Source: Bacteroidetes bacterium ADurb.Bin145 (GTDB lineage Bacteria; Bacteroidota; Bacteroidia; Bacteroidales; VadinHA17). Taken from it: 64,000 nt of DNA. The DNA lies in the NCBI GenBank assembly GCA_002070505.1, contig MWDJ01000001.1:154918-218917 (forward strand), read 5' to 3'. The position numbers and the translations under genes were made by a program. Below the pieces are notes generated by a model. It was not told where the DNA came from and searched no databases. It was given only the letters and a program-made list of their open reading frames with translations. This document shows positions 7,523 through 16,324 of this stretch, piece after piece (position 1 is the stretch's first letter; each line of letters opens with the position of its first letter).

Positions 7523-9781
7523 CTATTTCTCAAGCTGTATATTATACACCCTTGACTTGGTAACAGGCACCTCCTTGGCCTGGTATCCGGGGGCTGTTAT
7601 AATAAGAGCTTCAGAGCTTTGAGGTATTTCGAACTTGTATTCGCCTTTTGCATTTGTCCGAGATTCAGCAGCTGTATCCTTGACCCTGACCGAGGCAAAA
7701 GCGATTGGCTGCTTTGTGGCTGAATCACTGATCACACCCTTTATCTCGTTAGGATTTATCCCTTTTCTAACCTGTGCTTCAAAATCCCTGACATAATTCA
7801 GCTGGTTCTTTGCCGAAGCATTGTTAGGATCAAGTTCCAGGATCTTATCATATGCATCCTTCGATCTTGCAAGATATGCCAGCCGTCCTTCTATTGTCTT
7901 TTCATTTCCGGCAGCCTGCAACTCGAGAACTCCAAGCCCATTGTAGGCCCTTATCTTCTGTTCCTTGTTGTTAGGATTGAGATTTATCCATCTGTTATAT
8001 ATTTCCTTTGCTTTGCCGTAATCGTTCTTGGATGAAAAATAGTAGCCAAGGTAGCCAAAGGCTTCACCCATCTCTGAATCATATTTCAGAGAATCGGCTT
8101 TTGCCACCTGGATAAGCTTCTCAAACTTTGGTCTGGCAATTCCGGTCTTATAATCGGGATCAAGTTTGGTATATGTCCTGGCTATCCAGAGATAAGCGGG
8201 TACATAATCAGGAGATCTTTTTATTACATCATTGAACACTGAATCAGCAGTCTTGTAATTCTCACCATTATAATATGCCCTTCCTACCTGCATCAGATCT
8301 TCAAGCTTCACATCATTCGGATCAATCATCCTGGCAAGAGTCTTGGCTGCCTTATCATAACGCCTGAAAAAGTAGTACTGTGTTGCCATTTCACTTAGAA
8401 CCCCTCTGTCCTGAGGTTTCATCTGGCTAACTTTCTCGAACTCACTGAAAGCTCTGTCCAGTTCTTTATCAGCATTGCTGATGTTTGCTTTAAGTGCAGT
8501 TATTTTTGCAGTGAGATCATCAACTGCAGGTTGTATTTTAGCCTTGGCCGCAGGAGTTGTAGCAGCAGCAAGATTTCTTTTTTCCCTTGCCAGCTGGCTC
8601 TCAAGAGCAGGAAGTTCTTCAACCATCTTCGTGTAGTTCTGATTCTTCCTTACCAATATCCTTGCCATATAATGATGGTCTTTCCAGAGTATTCTTTCCT
8701 CAGGAAGAGCTTTGAACAACTCTTCCATATATCCTAATGCTTTACTGTAATCTTCACTTTTGTTCTTTGCACTCAATTCAAAGCTTGAATATCCTGCAAG
8801 ACGATTCATTACAGGTCTTGATTTGTCAACAGCAAGTATCTCATCTACATTCTTGATAACCTGGTCATAATCTCCGGCATAGAATAAGGAGTTTACATAT
8901 CTTGTCTGTGCCGGGATATTACCTTTGCTCAGGTCAATATACTTTTTATAATTGGTTGTTGATTGCTCATTTCTTCCGGCCCTCCAGTATAATTCACCAA
9001 GTTCCCTATATGCAGGAGCATAATTGGGATCAATGCTTATTGCTTCTTCAAATAATGGTATTGCAGCCGAAAGGTTCTTTCCCCTGACATAAATATTACC
9101 CTGCTTCATTAAGGCGGTTGGTGATTTCGGATCATAATACTGAGCCATGCTGTAATTCTTGATCGCTCCTGAACCGTCGGGAGCAAGAATGTAAATATCC
9201 CCTGCAATAAGATAGATCTCAGGATTCTTAGCATCAATTTTAAGAGCCTGTCTTATAAACGGAAGTGCAGCCGCTGTGTCTACTTCACCTTCCTTTATGA
9301 AGGATTCTGCTATTTTTGCCAGTGCAAAAGCATAATCAGGTGCCGGAGGTGTCATCTTCTTGATATTCTTGTAAGGAAGGAGGTAACTGCGTGCTTTTGT
9401 TCTCATCTCTTCGGCAGTTTTCAGATCATTGAGATAAGTTGCTACTTTAGCCAGTCCTATATAGTTGAGAGGATCATTAGGGTTTGCGGTGATTCCTTTC
9501 TGGAATGTTTCCTTAGCCAGATTCGTAAATTCTGTAAGTGAATTGGAGATGGTATCTGAATAATAATCCAGCAGATAATTTTCTCCCAGGTAAAAAAAGT
9601 ATTTACTGTTTGAAGGTTCTTTCTGAATCAATTGTTTAAGCATCTCCCCGGCCTTATCATATTGCTCACTCTTTGTAAGCAATATTGCTGATTTCAGATC
9701 CTGTCCCAATGCATTGGCCGCAAATACAAATGCAAGAGCAGCTGTCAGAATAAACCTTGTTTTAAAAATCATACGTTTCAT
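7523..9781 (-). CDS. Exported TPR protein with C-terminal carboxypeptidase-regulatory-like domain
   Basis: A 752-residue protein with an N-terminal signal peptide (about residues 1-26, ending ANALGQ). Repeated tetratricopeptide units follow, for example YFFYLGENYLLDYY, AYRELGELYWRAGR and AYNGLGVLELQAAG. A charged coiled segment lies at about 395-450. The last 90 residues, from NEIKGVISDSATKQPIAFASVRVK, form a beta-sandwich domain of the carboxypeptidase-regulatory-like type found at the N-termini of SusC proteins. It is probably a periplasmic scaffold tied to TonB-dependent transport. It sits between the PstS-like lipoprotein and exbB on the same strand. Confidence 0.8.
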   Translation of the reverse strand: MKRMIFKTRFILTAALAFVFAANALGQDLKSAILLTKSEQYDKAGEMLKQLIQKEPSNSKYFFYLGENYLLDYYSDTISNSLTEFTNLAKETFQKGITANPNDPLNYIGLAKVATYLNDLKTAEEMRTKARSYLLPYKNIKKMTPPAPDYAFALAKIAESFIKEGEVDTAAALPFIRQALKIDAKNPEIYLIAGDIYILAPDGSGAIKNYSMAQYYDPKSPTALMKQGNIYVRGKNLSAAIPLFEEAISIDPNYAPAYRELGELYWRAGRNEQSTTNYKKYIDLSKGNIPAQTRYVNSLFYAGDYDQVIKNVDEILAVDKSRPVMNRLAGYSSFELSAKNKSEDYSKALGYMEELFKALPEERILWKDHHYMARILVRKNQNYTKMVEELPALESQLAREKRNLAAATTPAAKAKIQPAVDDLTAKITALKANISNADKELDRAFSEFEKVSQMKPQDRGVLSEMATQYYFFRRYDKAAKTLARMIDPNDVKLEDLMQVGRAYYNGENYKTADSVFNDVIKRSPDYVPAYLWIARTYTKLDPDYKTGIARPKFEKLIQVAKADSLKYDSEMGEAFGYLGYYFSSKNDYGKAKEIYNRWINLNPNNKEQKIRAYNGLGVLELQAAGNEKTIEGRLAYLARSKDAYDKILELDPNNASAKNQLNYVRDFEAQVRKGINPNEIKGVISDSATKQPIAFASVRVKDTAAESRTNAKGEYKFEIPQSSEALIITAPGYQAKEVPVTKSRVYNIQLEK

Positions 9782-9908
9782 GGTTTCAATTATTTTGAGG
9801 TCAATTATACTAATTTTTATTATTTATCAATCTTTTAGTTATGAAATCTTTTCTTTTTTCTTCTGTTTATATATAATCTTCAGTTATTCTCCGGCAAATT
9901 AAGTGCTA

Positions 9909-10946
9909 TTATTTTTTAACCTGGACTAATCTTATCGGCATTGTGGCAGGAACCAATCCTGATTTTAATACAATGGTTTGTCCTCTGTCGCTGGCCACCC
10001 ATTGTATAAAACCTGAGCCCAGTCCTGTGAATGACTCCCTTGAGATAAGATATATTTCCCTCACAAATGGATATGACCTGTCGTAGATCCACCCCTGATC
10101 AGGTCTGTAATAAGTATTATCATTAAAGAAAGGTTTTGATACTCCAACAACCCTTACCTTCTTTACCCAACCCATACCTGTTGAATCATCCTTGTCACTG
10201 ATCCAGTTCACACTGATTATTCCCAGAGCATCACTGTTCCTTGAGACGAAATTAACAACCTCTTCATTATTGTTTACAGCAAAGAAATTTTCGGGAAGAT
10301 TCTCATGGATATCGTAAAGCTCCTTGAAATATCTTATATTCCCTGATTTTGTATTATCAAAAATGACCCTGATATTACCGAGCTTTGATTTCGGATCAAG
10401 CTCTTTCCATGTCTTTTTTTTGCCAAGGAAAATATCTTTTATATCGTCGTATTTAAGCAATGTGTCGTAATTGTTTCTGTTAATTACCAGAGCAAGAGCA
10501 TCGTATGCAACAGTCACTGTCCTGGCAACTACCAGGGTATCTCTCAGGTATCGGATCTGGTCCTCTGTCAGCTTCTTGCTGGTAACTATCACCTTTACGG
10601 AGTCATTCATGAAGTCATTGATGACATCAAATTCCGGTTTATACTGAGCTTTTATCTTTGCATTGGTATATAAATGAGTAAAGGCGAAAACCTCAGAATC
10701 AATAAGCGGCTTAAAAGATTCATCAGCAGTGATCCTGATATTGCCCCGGGTAGGAGTTTCCTGATCAGCCTGAATGCCACCCTTGCATGAATATAAAAGG
10801 ATAAGCAAACCGGCAGGTAAGAAACGTAAATGTCTGTAAAAACTATGTTCTTTAAAGCGGATCACTGGAAACCTTAAGAAGGATGTTAATTTTTGGCAAG
10901 CAAAACTAATAATTTTTTGATTATTTGTCACTATTCTCATAGTCAT
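9909..10946 (-). CDS. PstS-like substrate-binding lipoprotein
   Basis: The frame encodes 345 residues. A lipobox-like LLILLYSC at about residues 47-54 predicts lipidation. The following part resembles the phosphate/tungstate-type periplasmic binding fold, with VTVAYDALALVINRNNYD, a TKSGNIRYFKELY segment and DALGIISVNWISD. The lipobox is unusually far from the first ATG. A GTG at codon 28 (10865-10863), with TAAGG a few bases upstream, would give a normal-length signal peptide and is a good alternative start. No PstA/B/C genes are nearby. In Bacteroidota such proteins commonly accompany ExbB/ExbD/TPR genes, so a role in envelope energisation is plausible but unproved. Confidence 0.75.
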   Translation of the reverse strand: MTMRIVTNNQKIISFACQKLTSFLRFPVIRFKEHSFYRHLRFLPAGLLILLYSCKGGIQADQETPTRGNIRITADESFKPLIDSEVFAFTHLYTNAKIKAQYKPEFDVINDFMNDSVKVIVTSKKLTEDQIRYLRDTLVVARTVTVAYDALALVINRNNYDTLLKYDDIKDIFLGKKKTWKELDPKSKLGNIRVIFDNTKSGNIRYFKELYDIHENLPENFFAVNNNEEVVNFVSRNSDALGIISVNWISDKDDSTGMGWVKKVRVVGVSKPFFNDNTYYRPDQGWIYDRSYPFVREIYLISRESFTGLGSGFIQWVASDRGQTIVLKSGLVPATMPIRLVQVKK

Positions 10947-11043
10947 AAAATTAAAAAGTTTTCATTTATAACCATTTTGAATATGATACTGCAAAGGGTA
11001 TGCCAATACTTTTTTGGTGCATTAATGATTACCATAGCTTTTA

Positions 11044-11277
11044 TTATTCCTCGTCTCTGCCTGACGAAAATGCTTCTGATATCTGTCTTATAGTAGCAAA
11101 AATCCTGTAAGTCCCGTATAACAGAAATGTTCCTCCCAGAATACTTCTCAAAGCTTTGTCGATATCAAATATTCTCTGAGCAAAGAATAGTAAAAATATT
11201 CCCATCCCCAGGTAAAATATTACCATGAATATTCCAAATACCGCGTTAAACTGTTGAAGTATTTTATTGTTGTTCAT
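11044..11277 (-). CDS. Small two-helix membrane protein
   Basis: A 77-residue protein with two hydrophobic segments (about residues 13-32 and 43-60) and a charged C-terminus ending SGRDEE. It lies 97 bases before the PstS-like gene on the same strand and could share its transcript. I recognise no motif. Its steady position in front of the PstS/TPR/ExbB group suggests an accessory membrane role. Confidence 0.6.
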   Translation of the reverse strand: MNNNKILQQFNAVFGIFMVIFYLGMGIFLLFFAQRIFDIDKALRSILGGTFLLYGTYRIFATIRQISEAFSSGRDEE

Positions 11278-11372
11278 GATGTTAAAATTTGTACGAATAA
11301 CGTAAAAAACAAATTAATTTCAAAGGATAAAATAAATCTATTGATGAACAGGACAAAACAGATGGTGAATAT

Positions 11373-12599
11373 CTATTTCATTAACAGTGAACTATCACCA
11401 TAGCTGAGGAACCTGAAATTGTTACAAAGTGCGAACCTGTAGATCTTTTTCCAATCCTGACCTGTCCAGGCTGAAATAAGCAGCAATAAAGTGCTCTTCG
11501 GCATGTGAAAATTTGTAATGATCCCATTAGTGATCCTGAATTCATATCCGGGCACGATCATTATTCGTGTAGTGGCATTCATGAATGAAATCTTCCTTTG
11601 GTCAAGGTAGTCAAGCAATGCAGTCAGGGAATCTTTAACCGGCGCGCGTGTTTCCGATAAATATGGTTCCCATTGGTCTGTGTGCAGATCCGAAGTATTT
11701 AAAAATTGGTTATTCAATAGTTTATTGCCCAGCCAGAATATGCTCTCAAGAGTCCTTACGGAAGTTGTGCCACAGGCTATAATTCTATCTTCAGTTTGCA
11801 GCAGTTCTTCAATAAGCTTCCTGCTTATAATATAATGTTCACAATGCATTTTATGCTTTGTGATATCACTTCCTCTTACTGGCTGAAATGTGCCGGCTCC
11901 GGTATGAAGAGTGATCTCTTTCATTTTAATACCTTTTCCCAGGATTGAGTTAATAACATTATTTGTAAAATGCAATCCGGCAGTAGGGGAGGCAACCGAT
12001 CCTTCAATGCTCGAATATATTGTCTGATACCTTATATAATCTAATTCTTCATCATTCCTCTTTACGTATGGTGGAAGAGGAATGTGCCCGAAAGATCCTA
12101 TAACTTCACCGAAAGTCAATTCTCCCGGAATCCATTTAAACCTTATTCTCCATGCATCTCCTTCTTCTTTTATTTTTTCAGCTGTCAGCTCATATTCCTT
12201 TCCATTGCAGCAGAATGTCTTTGAGATTGTTCTTCTTTTCCATTTTTTCAGATTTCCTATAAGGCATTTCCACTCCGCTTGTCCCTTTGCTGTAAGAGAT
12301 AATTCGTAGCTGCCCGGATTTAAAGGCTCCAGGCAGAATATTTCTATGGCAGCTCCTGTTTCTTTTGTAAAAAGAAGACGAGCTCTGATGACTTTTGTAT
12401 TGTTGAATACCAGGAGTGAATCTGATGGTATGTAATTAGCAATATTTCTGAATATATCTTTCGAGATCCTTCCTCCAGTAAAGACAAGTAATTGAGACAT
12501 GTCCCTTTCCTTCAGCGGATATTGGGCTATCCTTTCCTCGGGAAGGTCATAGTTGTATTCATCAATATTGATCTTATCCGTTATTTCTTTAAGACCCAT
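11373..12599 (-). CDS. QueA-family tRNA ribosyltransferase-isomerase (long paralogue)
   Basis: The 408-residue product starting at ATG 12599 (MGLKEITDKINIDEYNYDLPEERIAQYPL) matches S-adenosylmethionine:tRNA ribosyltransferase-isomerase. Motifs include DLPEERIAQYP, VFNNTKVIRARL, EGSVASPTAGLHFT and TLHTGAGTFQPVR. QueA transfers the ribosyl part of SAM to 7-aminomethyl-7-deazaguanine in tRNA, the step before queuosine. The frame stays open upstream to 12692, but those residues do not resemble the family. It is about 50 residues longer than classic QueA, like a second QueA-type protein seen in Bacteroidota, so its exact substrate is less certain. It is divergent from rnpB. Confidence 0.85.
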   Translation of the reverse strand: MGLKEITDKINIDEYNYDLPEERIAQYPLKERDMSQLLVFTGGRISKDIFRNIANYIPSDSLLVFNNTKVIRARLLFTKETGAAIEIFCLEPLNPGSYELSLTAKGQAEWKCLIGNLKKWKRRTISKTFCCNGKEYELTAEKIKEEGDAWRIRFKWIPGELTFGEVIGSFGHIPLPPYVKRNDEELDYIRYQTIYSSIEGSVASPTAGLHFTNNVINSILGKGIKMKEITLHTGAGTFQPVRGSDITKHKMHCEHYIISRKLIEELLQTEDRIIACGTTSVRTLESIFWLGNKLLNNQFLNTSDLHTDQWEPYLSETRAPVKDSLTALLDYLDQRKISFMNATTRIMIVPGYEFRITNGIITNFHMPKSTLLLLISAWTGQDWKKIYRFALCNNFRFLSYGDSSLLMK

Positions 12600-12702
12600 A
12601 ATTAATTTCTCAGTTCTCTTATTACATCCGCCCTTTATCTTAGCTCCGCCATATTCCATGAAAGATATATGGTATGCATCAGCGACTGGCAAAAATAGCT
12701 TA

Positions 12703-12734
12703 TTTTCAGATATTGAGTATTATTCATAACTTTG
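12703..12734 (+). promoter_or_regulatory. Promoter of RNase P RNA
   Basis: An exact Bacteroidota -7 element, TAACTTTG (12727-12734), is preceded after 20 bases by TTTC (12703-12706), close to the -33 TTTG. The expected start point, about 5 bases past the -7 element, coincides with the start of the RNase P P1 helix at 12739. That agreement makes this one of the firmest promoter calls in the window. Confidence 0.65.
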
Positions 12735-12738
12735 CAGG

Positions 12739-13129
12739 GCAGCAAGTTGTTCCATCGCTCATGGTATTCCGGTGTTTTCCGGATGTACGTGAGAGGAAAG
12801 TCCGGGCAACAGAGAGCACCATGCTTCCTAACGGGAAGATATCCGTGAGGGTATATTAAGTGTAACAGAGAATAACCGTCCTGCCTCAGGCGGGATAAGG
12901 GTGAAAAGGCGGGGTAAGAGCCCACCGGTTCCTGTGGTGACACAGGAAGCCGTACACATCATGGGTTGAAAGACCATGTATACCGGCGCTGAGGGCTGCT
13001 CGTCCGATGCCGGGGGGTAGGTCGTATGATCCCTGCAGTAATGCCGGGACAAGATAAATGATGGGAAACGGTTCTGGATCCTTTCGCAGGAGGCTGATCC
13101 GTACAGAACCCGGCTTACAGACTGGCTGC
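12739..13129 (+). ncRNA. rnpB: RNase P RNA, bacterial class A
   Basis: The RNA subunit of RNase P, which removes 5' leaders from precursor tRNAs. The universal 5' core GAGGAAAGTCCGGGC lies at 12793-12807, the central GGTAAGAGCCCACCG element at about 12913-12927, and the 3' core ACAGAACCCGGCTTA at 13103-13117. The 5' bases 12739-12747 can pair with 13121-13129 (one mismatch) to form helix P1. The length of about 390 bases is typical. Several open frames on the minus strand here are not genes. A strong hairpin follows directly. Confidence 0.96.
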
Positions 13130-13135
13130 ATAAAA

Positions 13136-13165
13136 TGAAGGGATGCATTTCAAAGCGTCCCTTCA
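13136..13165 (+). terminator. Hairpin terminator after rnpB
   Basis: An 11-bp stem (13136-13146 with 13155-13165, one G-T pair) with an 8-base loop starts 6 bases after the RNase P RNA. It lacks a clean U-run (the tail is CCATTAAATAA), so it may act as an RNA 3' end or a bidirectional barrier to the convergent LolA-like gene. Confidence 0.6.
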
Positions 13166-13185
13166 CCATTAAATAATACTCAGTG

Positions 13186-13887
13186 TCATTTCAATTTAAA
13201 TACACTGTCGTCAATCGGAATATCAACTTCAACCTTTGAATAAGAAGTCACCATCTCCATCCCGCTCATTGAAACAGTATTCTTCATTGGAAGAATAATA
13301 CCGTTATTATCTTTGTAATCAGAAGGATAAGTCTCAACAGATATTTTCATTCCACCCTGGTTTACATCAGCTATCTGCTTTACAACTAAAAAGGAGTTTT
13401 TATCAATGAACAAGGTAGCATTCAATCCTCCTTCCAATGCAGCTTTGATTTTGTAAGCGGGTTTACCGTTTACATCTTCCTCCCCGTTTAGTGTAAGCTG
13501 ACCTTTTTTAAGATATTCGGCCAAAGCGTTCCTGAAAACGTTGTTGTTCTGTATCTGCGATACCTGATCAGGAGTCATCTCGACAGGTTCAGTTGATCCC
13601 ATCATTGCATTGATAATATATCCTTTCTCTCCGTCGAAAGCCTGAACTGTGGCCTGACCATTCATTGTGGTTACGGTTTTTATTTTATTTGGACTTTTCA
13701 TCCATACCTCAACCGGCATATCCATACCCATTACAGAGACTTTTCCTGTTATTTTGAGGGATTTAAAGGATGTTATCTTATCCAGTTTATTGGCGACTGT
13801 ATATTTGCCGATAATATCCTCAAGTGATTGAGCATTCAGTGAAATAATTATCAAGAATGCGCTTAAAGTAAGAACAAGTTTTTTCAT
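13186..13887 (-). CDS. LolA-like outer-membrane lipoprotein carrier family protein
   Basis: A 233-residue protein with an N-terminal signal peptide (MKKLVLTLSAFLIIISLNAQ). The body has alternating beta strands of the LolA/LolB type: KITGKVSVMGMDMPVEVWMKSPNKIKTV, AFDGEKGYIIN, and FIDKNSFLVVKQ followed by a final VFKLK. Proteins of this fold bind lipid or lipoprotein acyl chains in the periplasm. It differs from LolA proper, so the cargo is unknown. It starts 10 bases after the kdsA stop on the same strand, in the rarA-kdsA-lolA-like run. Confidence 0.7.
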   Translation of the reverse strand: MKKLVLTLSAFLIIISLNAQSLEDIIGKYTVANKLDKITSFKSLKITGKVSVMGMDMPVEVWMKSPNKIKTVTTMNGQATVQAFDGEKGYIINAMMGSTEPVEMTPDQVSQIQNNNVFRNALAEYLKKGQLTLNGEEDVNGKPAYKIKAALEGGLNATLFIDKNSFLVVKQIADVNQGGMKISVETYPSDYKDNNGIILPMKNTVSMSGMEMVTSYSKVEVDIPIDDSVFKLK

Positions 13888-13897
13888 ACGGTTTTTA

Positions 13898-14734
13898 TTA
13901 GTTATTGTTGAATGAATTAATAGTCTTTCTCAACGCCACAAGTTTCTTTATAAGATTTTCAGTTTCAGTAAGCTTCAGCATGTTGGCCCCATCTGATTTT
14001 GCTGACGAAGGATCGGGATGGGTTTCCATGAATATACCATCAGCACCGACACTAATAGCGGCTTTTCCTATCGTTTCTATCATTTCCGGCAATCCTCCCG
14101 AAACACCCGTATCCTGGTTGGGTTGCTGAAGGGAATGAGTGATATCCATTATCACAGGAACACCATTTTTTTGAATTATCGGAATATTCCTGAAATCAAC
14201 AACGATATCCTGGTAACCGTACATGTTCCCCCGGTCGGTTACTATTATATTATTATTACCCGAGTCCCTGACTTTTCCGACTCCAAATTTCATCGATGCA
14301 CCAGATACGAACTGACCTTTCTTTATATTGATCCATTTGCCTGTTACAGCAGCAGCGACAAGGAGATCTGTCTGCCTGCAAAGAAATGCGGGTATCTGCA
14401 GCACATCGACATAACGGGCCGCAATTACAGCTTCTTCGGGGTTATGGATATCTGTTATAACCGGAACTGAATATTTCTCTTTAACAGCAGCCAGTATTTC
14501 AAGTGCTTTAATATCCCCTATTCCCGAAAATGAATCCAGCCGTGACCGGTTAGCCTTTCTGTAGGAGGCTTTGAAAACAAAGGGTAGCTGGTATTTTTCT
14601 GATAGTCCACACAGGTGTTCTGCAGTTGCAAAGGTAATTTCCCTGCTTTCCACTACACATGGTCCTGCAATAAGGAGGAAGTTTTCTGATTGCCCATGCC
14701 TGATGCCAGGAATATTTATGTTCATTTTTTTCAT
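13898..14734 (-). CDS. kdsA: 3-deoxy-8-phosphooctulonate synthase KdsA
   Basis: A 278-residue aldolase-fold enzyme with FLLIAGPCVVESRE near the N-terminus, FKASYRKANRSRLDSFSGIG, the DITHSLQQPN segment and the GADGIFMETHPDPSSAKSDG motif, all diagnostic of KdsA. It condenses arabinose-5-phosphate with phosphoenolpyruvate to make KDO-8-phosphate for lipopolysaccharide. This implies a Gram-negative envelope with KDO-containing lipid A core. The start could be the first ATG or the fourth codon (MNINIP). It lies 20 bases after rarA. Confidence 0.95.
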   Translation of the reverse strand: MKKMNINIPGIRHGQSENFLLIAGPCVVESREITFATAEHLCGLSEKYQLPFVFKASYRKANRSRLDSFSGIGDIKALEILAAVKEKYSVPVITDIHNPEEAVIAARYVDVLQIPAFLCRQTDLLVAAAVTGKWINIKKGQFVSGASMKFGVGKVRDSGNNNIIVTDRGNMYGYQDIVVDFRNIPIIQKNGVPVIMDITHSLQQPNQDTGVSGGLPEMIETIGKAAISVGADGIFMETHPDPSSAKSDGANMLKLTETENLIKKLVALRKTINSFNNN

Positions 14735-14754
14735 TGGGTCATAAAGGTAGAAAA

Positions 14755-16053
14755 TTATTTTTCGTAATTATAGTTTTCCTTCCATAATCCCCTGAGCCTT
14801 CTTCTTATCTCCTCTTCCTTCGGATTAGTCCCCGGATCGTAGAATATCGTGCCTTTCATCTCTTCAGGAAGGAAATTGTCTTCAATGAAATTTCCCTGAT
14901 AGCTGTGGGCATATTTATACCCATCGCTATAACCTATATCTTTCATCAGCTTTGTTGGTGCGTTTCTCAGATGCAGCGGGACCGGAAGATCACCTTTTTC
15001 CCTTACGGCTTCACCTGCTTTTTCAATGGCCATATATGAGGCGTTGCTTTTTGGAGACGTGGCAAGATAAACTGCAGCTTCAGACAGGATTATCCTCGAT
15101 TCAGGCCATCCTATAACATTAACAGCTTCAAAACATGTCTGGGCCATTAGCAGGGCATTAGGATTTGCCAGACCAATGTCTTCAGCTGCAAGTATCAGCA
15201 TCCTCCGGGCAATGAATTTGGGATCTTCTCCGCCTTCAACCATCCGGGCAAGCCAGTAAACAGCTGCATTCGGATCACTGCCTCTCAACGACTTTATAAA
15301 AGCTGAGATTATATCATAATGCTGTTCCCCGTTCTTATCATACAACGCAAGATTCTTCTGGACATGCTTTAATACCTTTTCATCCGTTATGACTATCATT
15401 TCAGAACCGCTGGCGTCAGCTTCAGACGCCACTACCAATTCAAGCGCGTTATATAATTTTCTTGCGTCACCTCCTGATACGCGCAGCAGGGCTTCATATT
15501 CTTTTATCGTGATGTTGTATTGCTTAAGGTACAAATCCTTCTTTACAGCTTTGTCAACTAATGAAATCAGTATATCTTCCTCAAGGGGGTTCATTATGTA
15601 GACCTGGCATCTTGATAGTAACGGGGATATTACTTCAAATGAAGGGTTTTCCGTTGTTGCTCCGATAAGTGTTATAATCCCCTGTTCTACGGCGCTAAGC
15701 AGGGAATCCTGCTGTGATTTATTGAAACGGTGGATCTCATCGATGAACAGGATTGGATTAGGCTGGTTGAAGAACTGTTGTTTTTTTGCCTTTTCGATTG
15801 TACTTCTTACGTCTTTAACACCTGAATGAACCGCGCTCAGGTGATAAAAAGGCCTTTTCAGAGTATTGGATATAATATTTGCCAGGGTGGTTTTGCCAAC
15901 TCCCGGCGGGCCCCAGAGAATAAAAGAAGGTATGTTACCTGATTCAATTACTTTTCTCAAAACACCATTTTCGCCGACAAGATGTTCCTGCCCGTAGAAT
16001 TCATCAAGATCCCTCGGCCTCAGCCTGTCTGCCAGAGGTTGATTTGTCAGCAT
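14755..16053 (-). CDS. rarA: Replication-associated recombination protein RarA (MgsA)
   Basis: From ATG 16053 the protein is 432 residues and begins MLTNQPLADRLRPRDLDEFYGQEHL, the standard RarA start; the frame extends upstream to 16179 without family similarity. Walker A is GPPGVGKTTLA and Walker B is LFIDEIHRFNKSQQD. The C-terminal tetramerisation region carries DPNAAVYWLARMVEGGEDPKF. RarA is an AAA+ ATPase acting at stalled replication forks. It is divergent from the unknown protein at 16325. Confidence 0.95.
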   Translation of the reverse strand: MLTNQPLADRLRPRDLDEFYGQEHLVGENGVLRKVIESGNIPSFILWGPPGVGKTTLANIISNTLKRPFYHLSAVHSGVKDVRSTIEKAKKQQFFNQPNPILFIDEIHRFNKSQQDSLLSAVEQGIITLIGATTENPSFEVISPLLSRCQVYIMNPLEEDILISLVDKAVKKDLYLKQYNITIKEYEALLRVSGGDARKLYNALELVVASEADASGSEMIVITDEKVLKHVQKNLALYDKNGEQHYDIISAFIKSLRGSDPNAAVYWLARMVEGGEDPKFIARRMLILAAEDIGLANPNALLMAQTCFEAVNVIGWPESRIILSEAAVYLATSPKSNASYMAIEKAGEAVREKGDLPVPLHLRNAPTKLMKDIGYSDGYKYAHSYQGNFIEDNFLPEEMKGTIFYDPGTNPKEEEIRRRLRGLWKENYNYEK

Positions 16054-16324
16054 CTGTAAATAAGTTTGTGTAAAAGTAATAAAATTAATGTTTTTAAGTT
16101 GAGTATAGAAAACAGTCATTGTAACCGGCAAGATTAATGCATAAAACAAGGATAAACACGATTTATGGATGGTTAACAATTTTTGCGGTTAAATAATTTT
16201 TACTAAATTGCTTCGAATTTATTTTCATGAAAAAAAATAAATTAATACATTTAACAGTTGAATTAGAGATATTAACAAAGTTTTGAACCGCTAGTATTGA
16301 ATATTATCAGATAGTAATTCAATT

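Noticed and set aside
12635-13169. Three minus-strand open frames of 81-113 codons
   Set aside because: They lie across the RNase P RNA gene and have no motif; the RNA explains the region.
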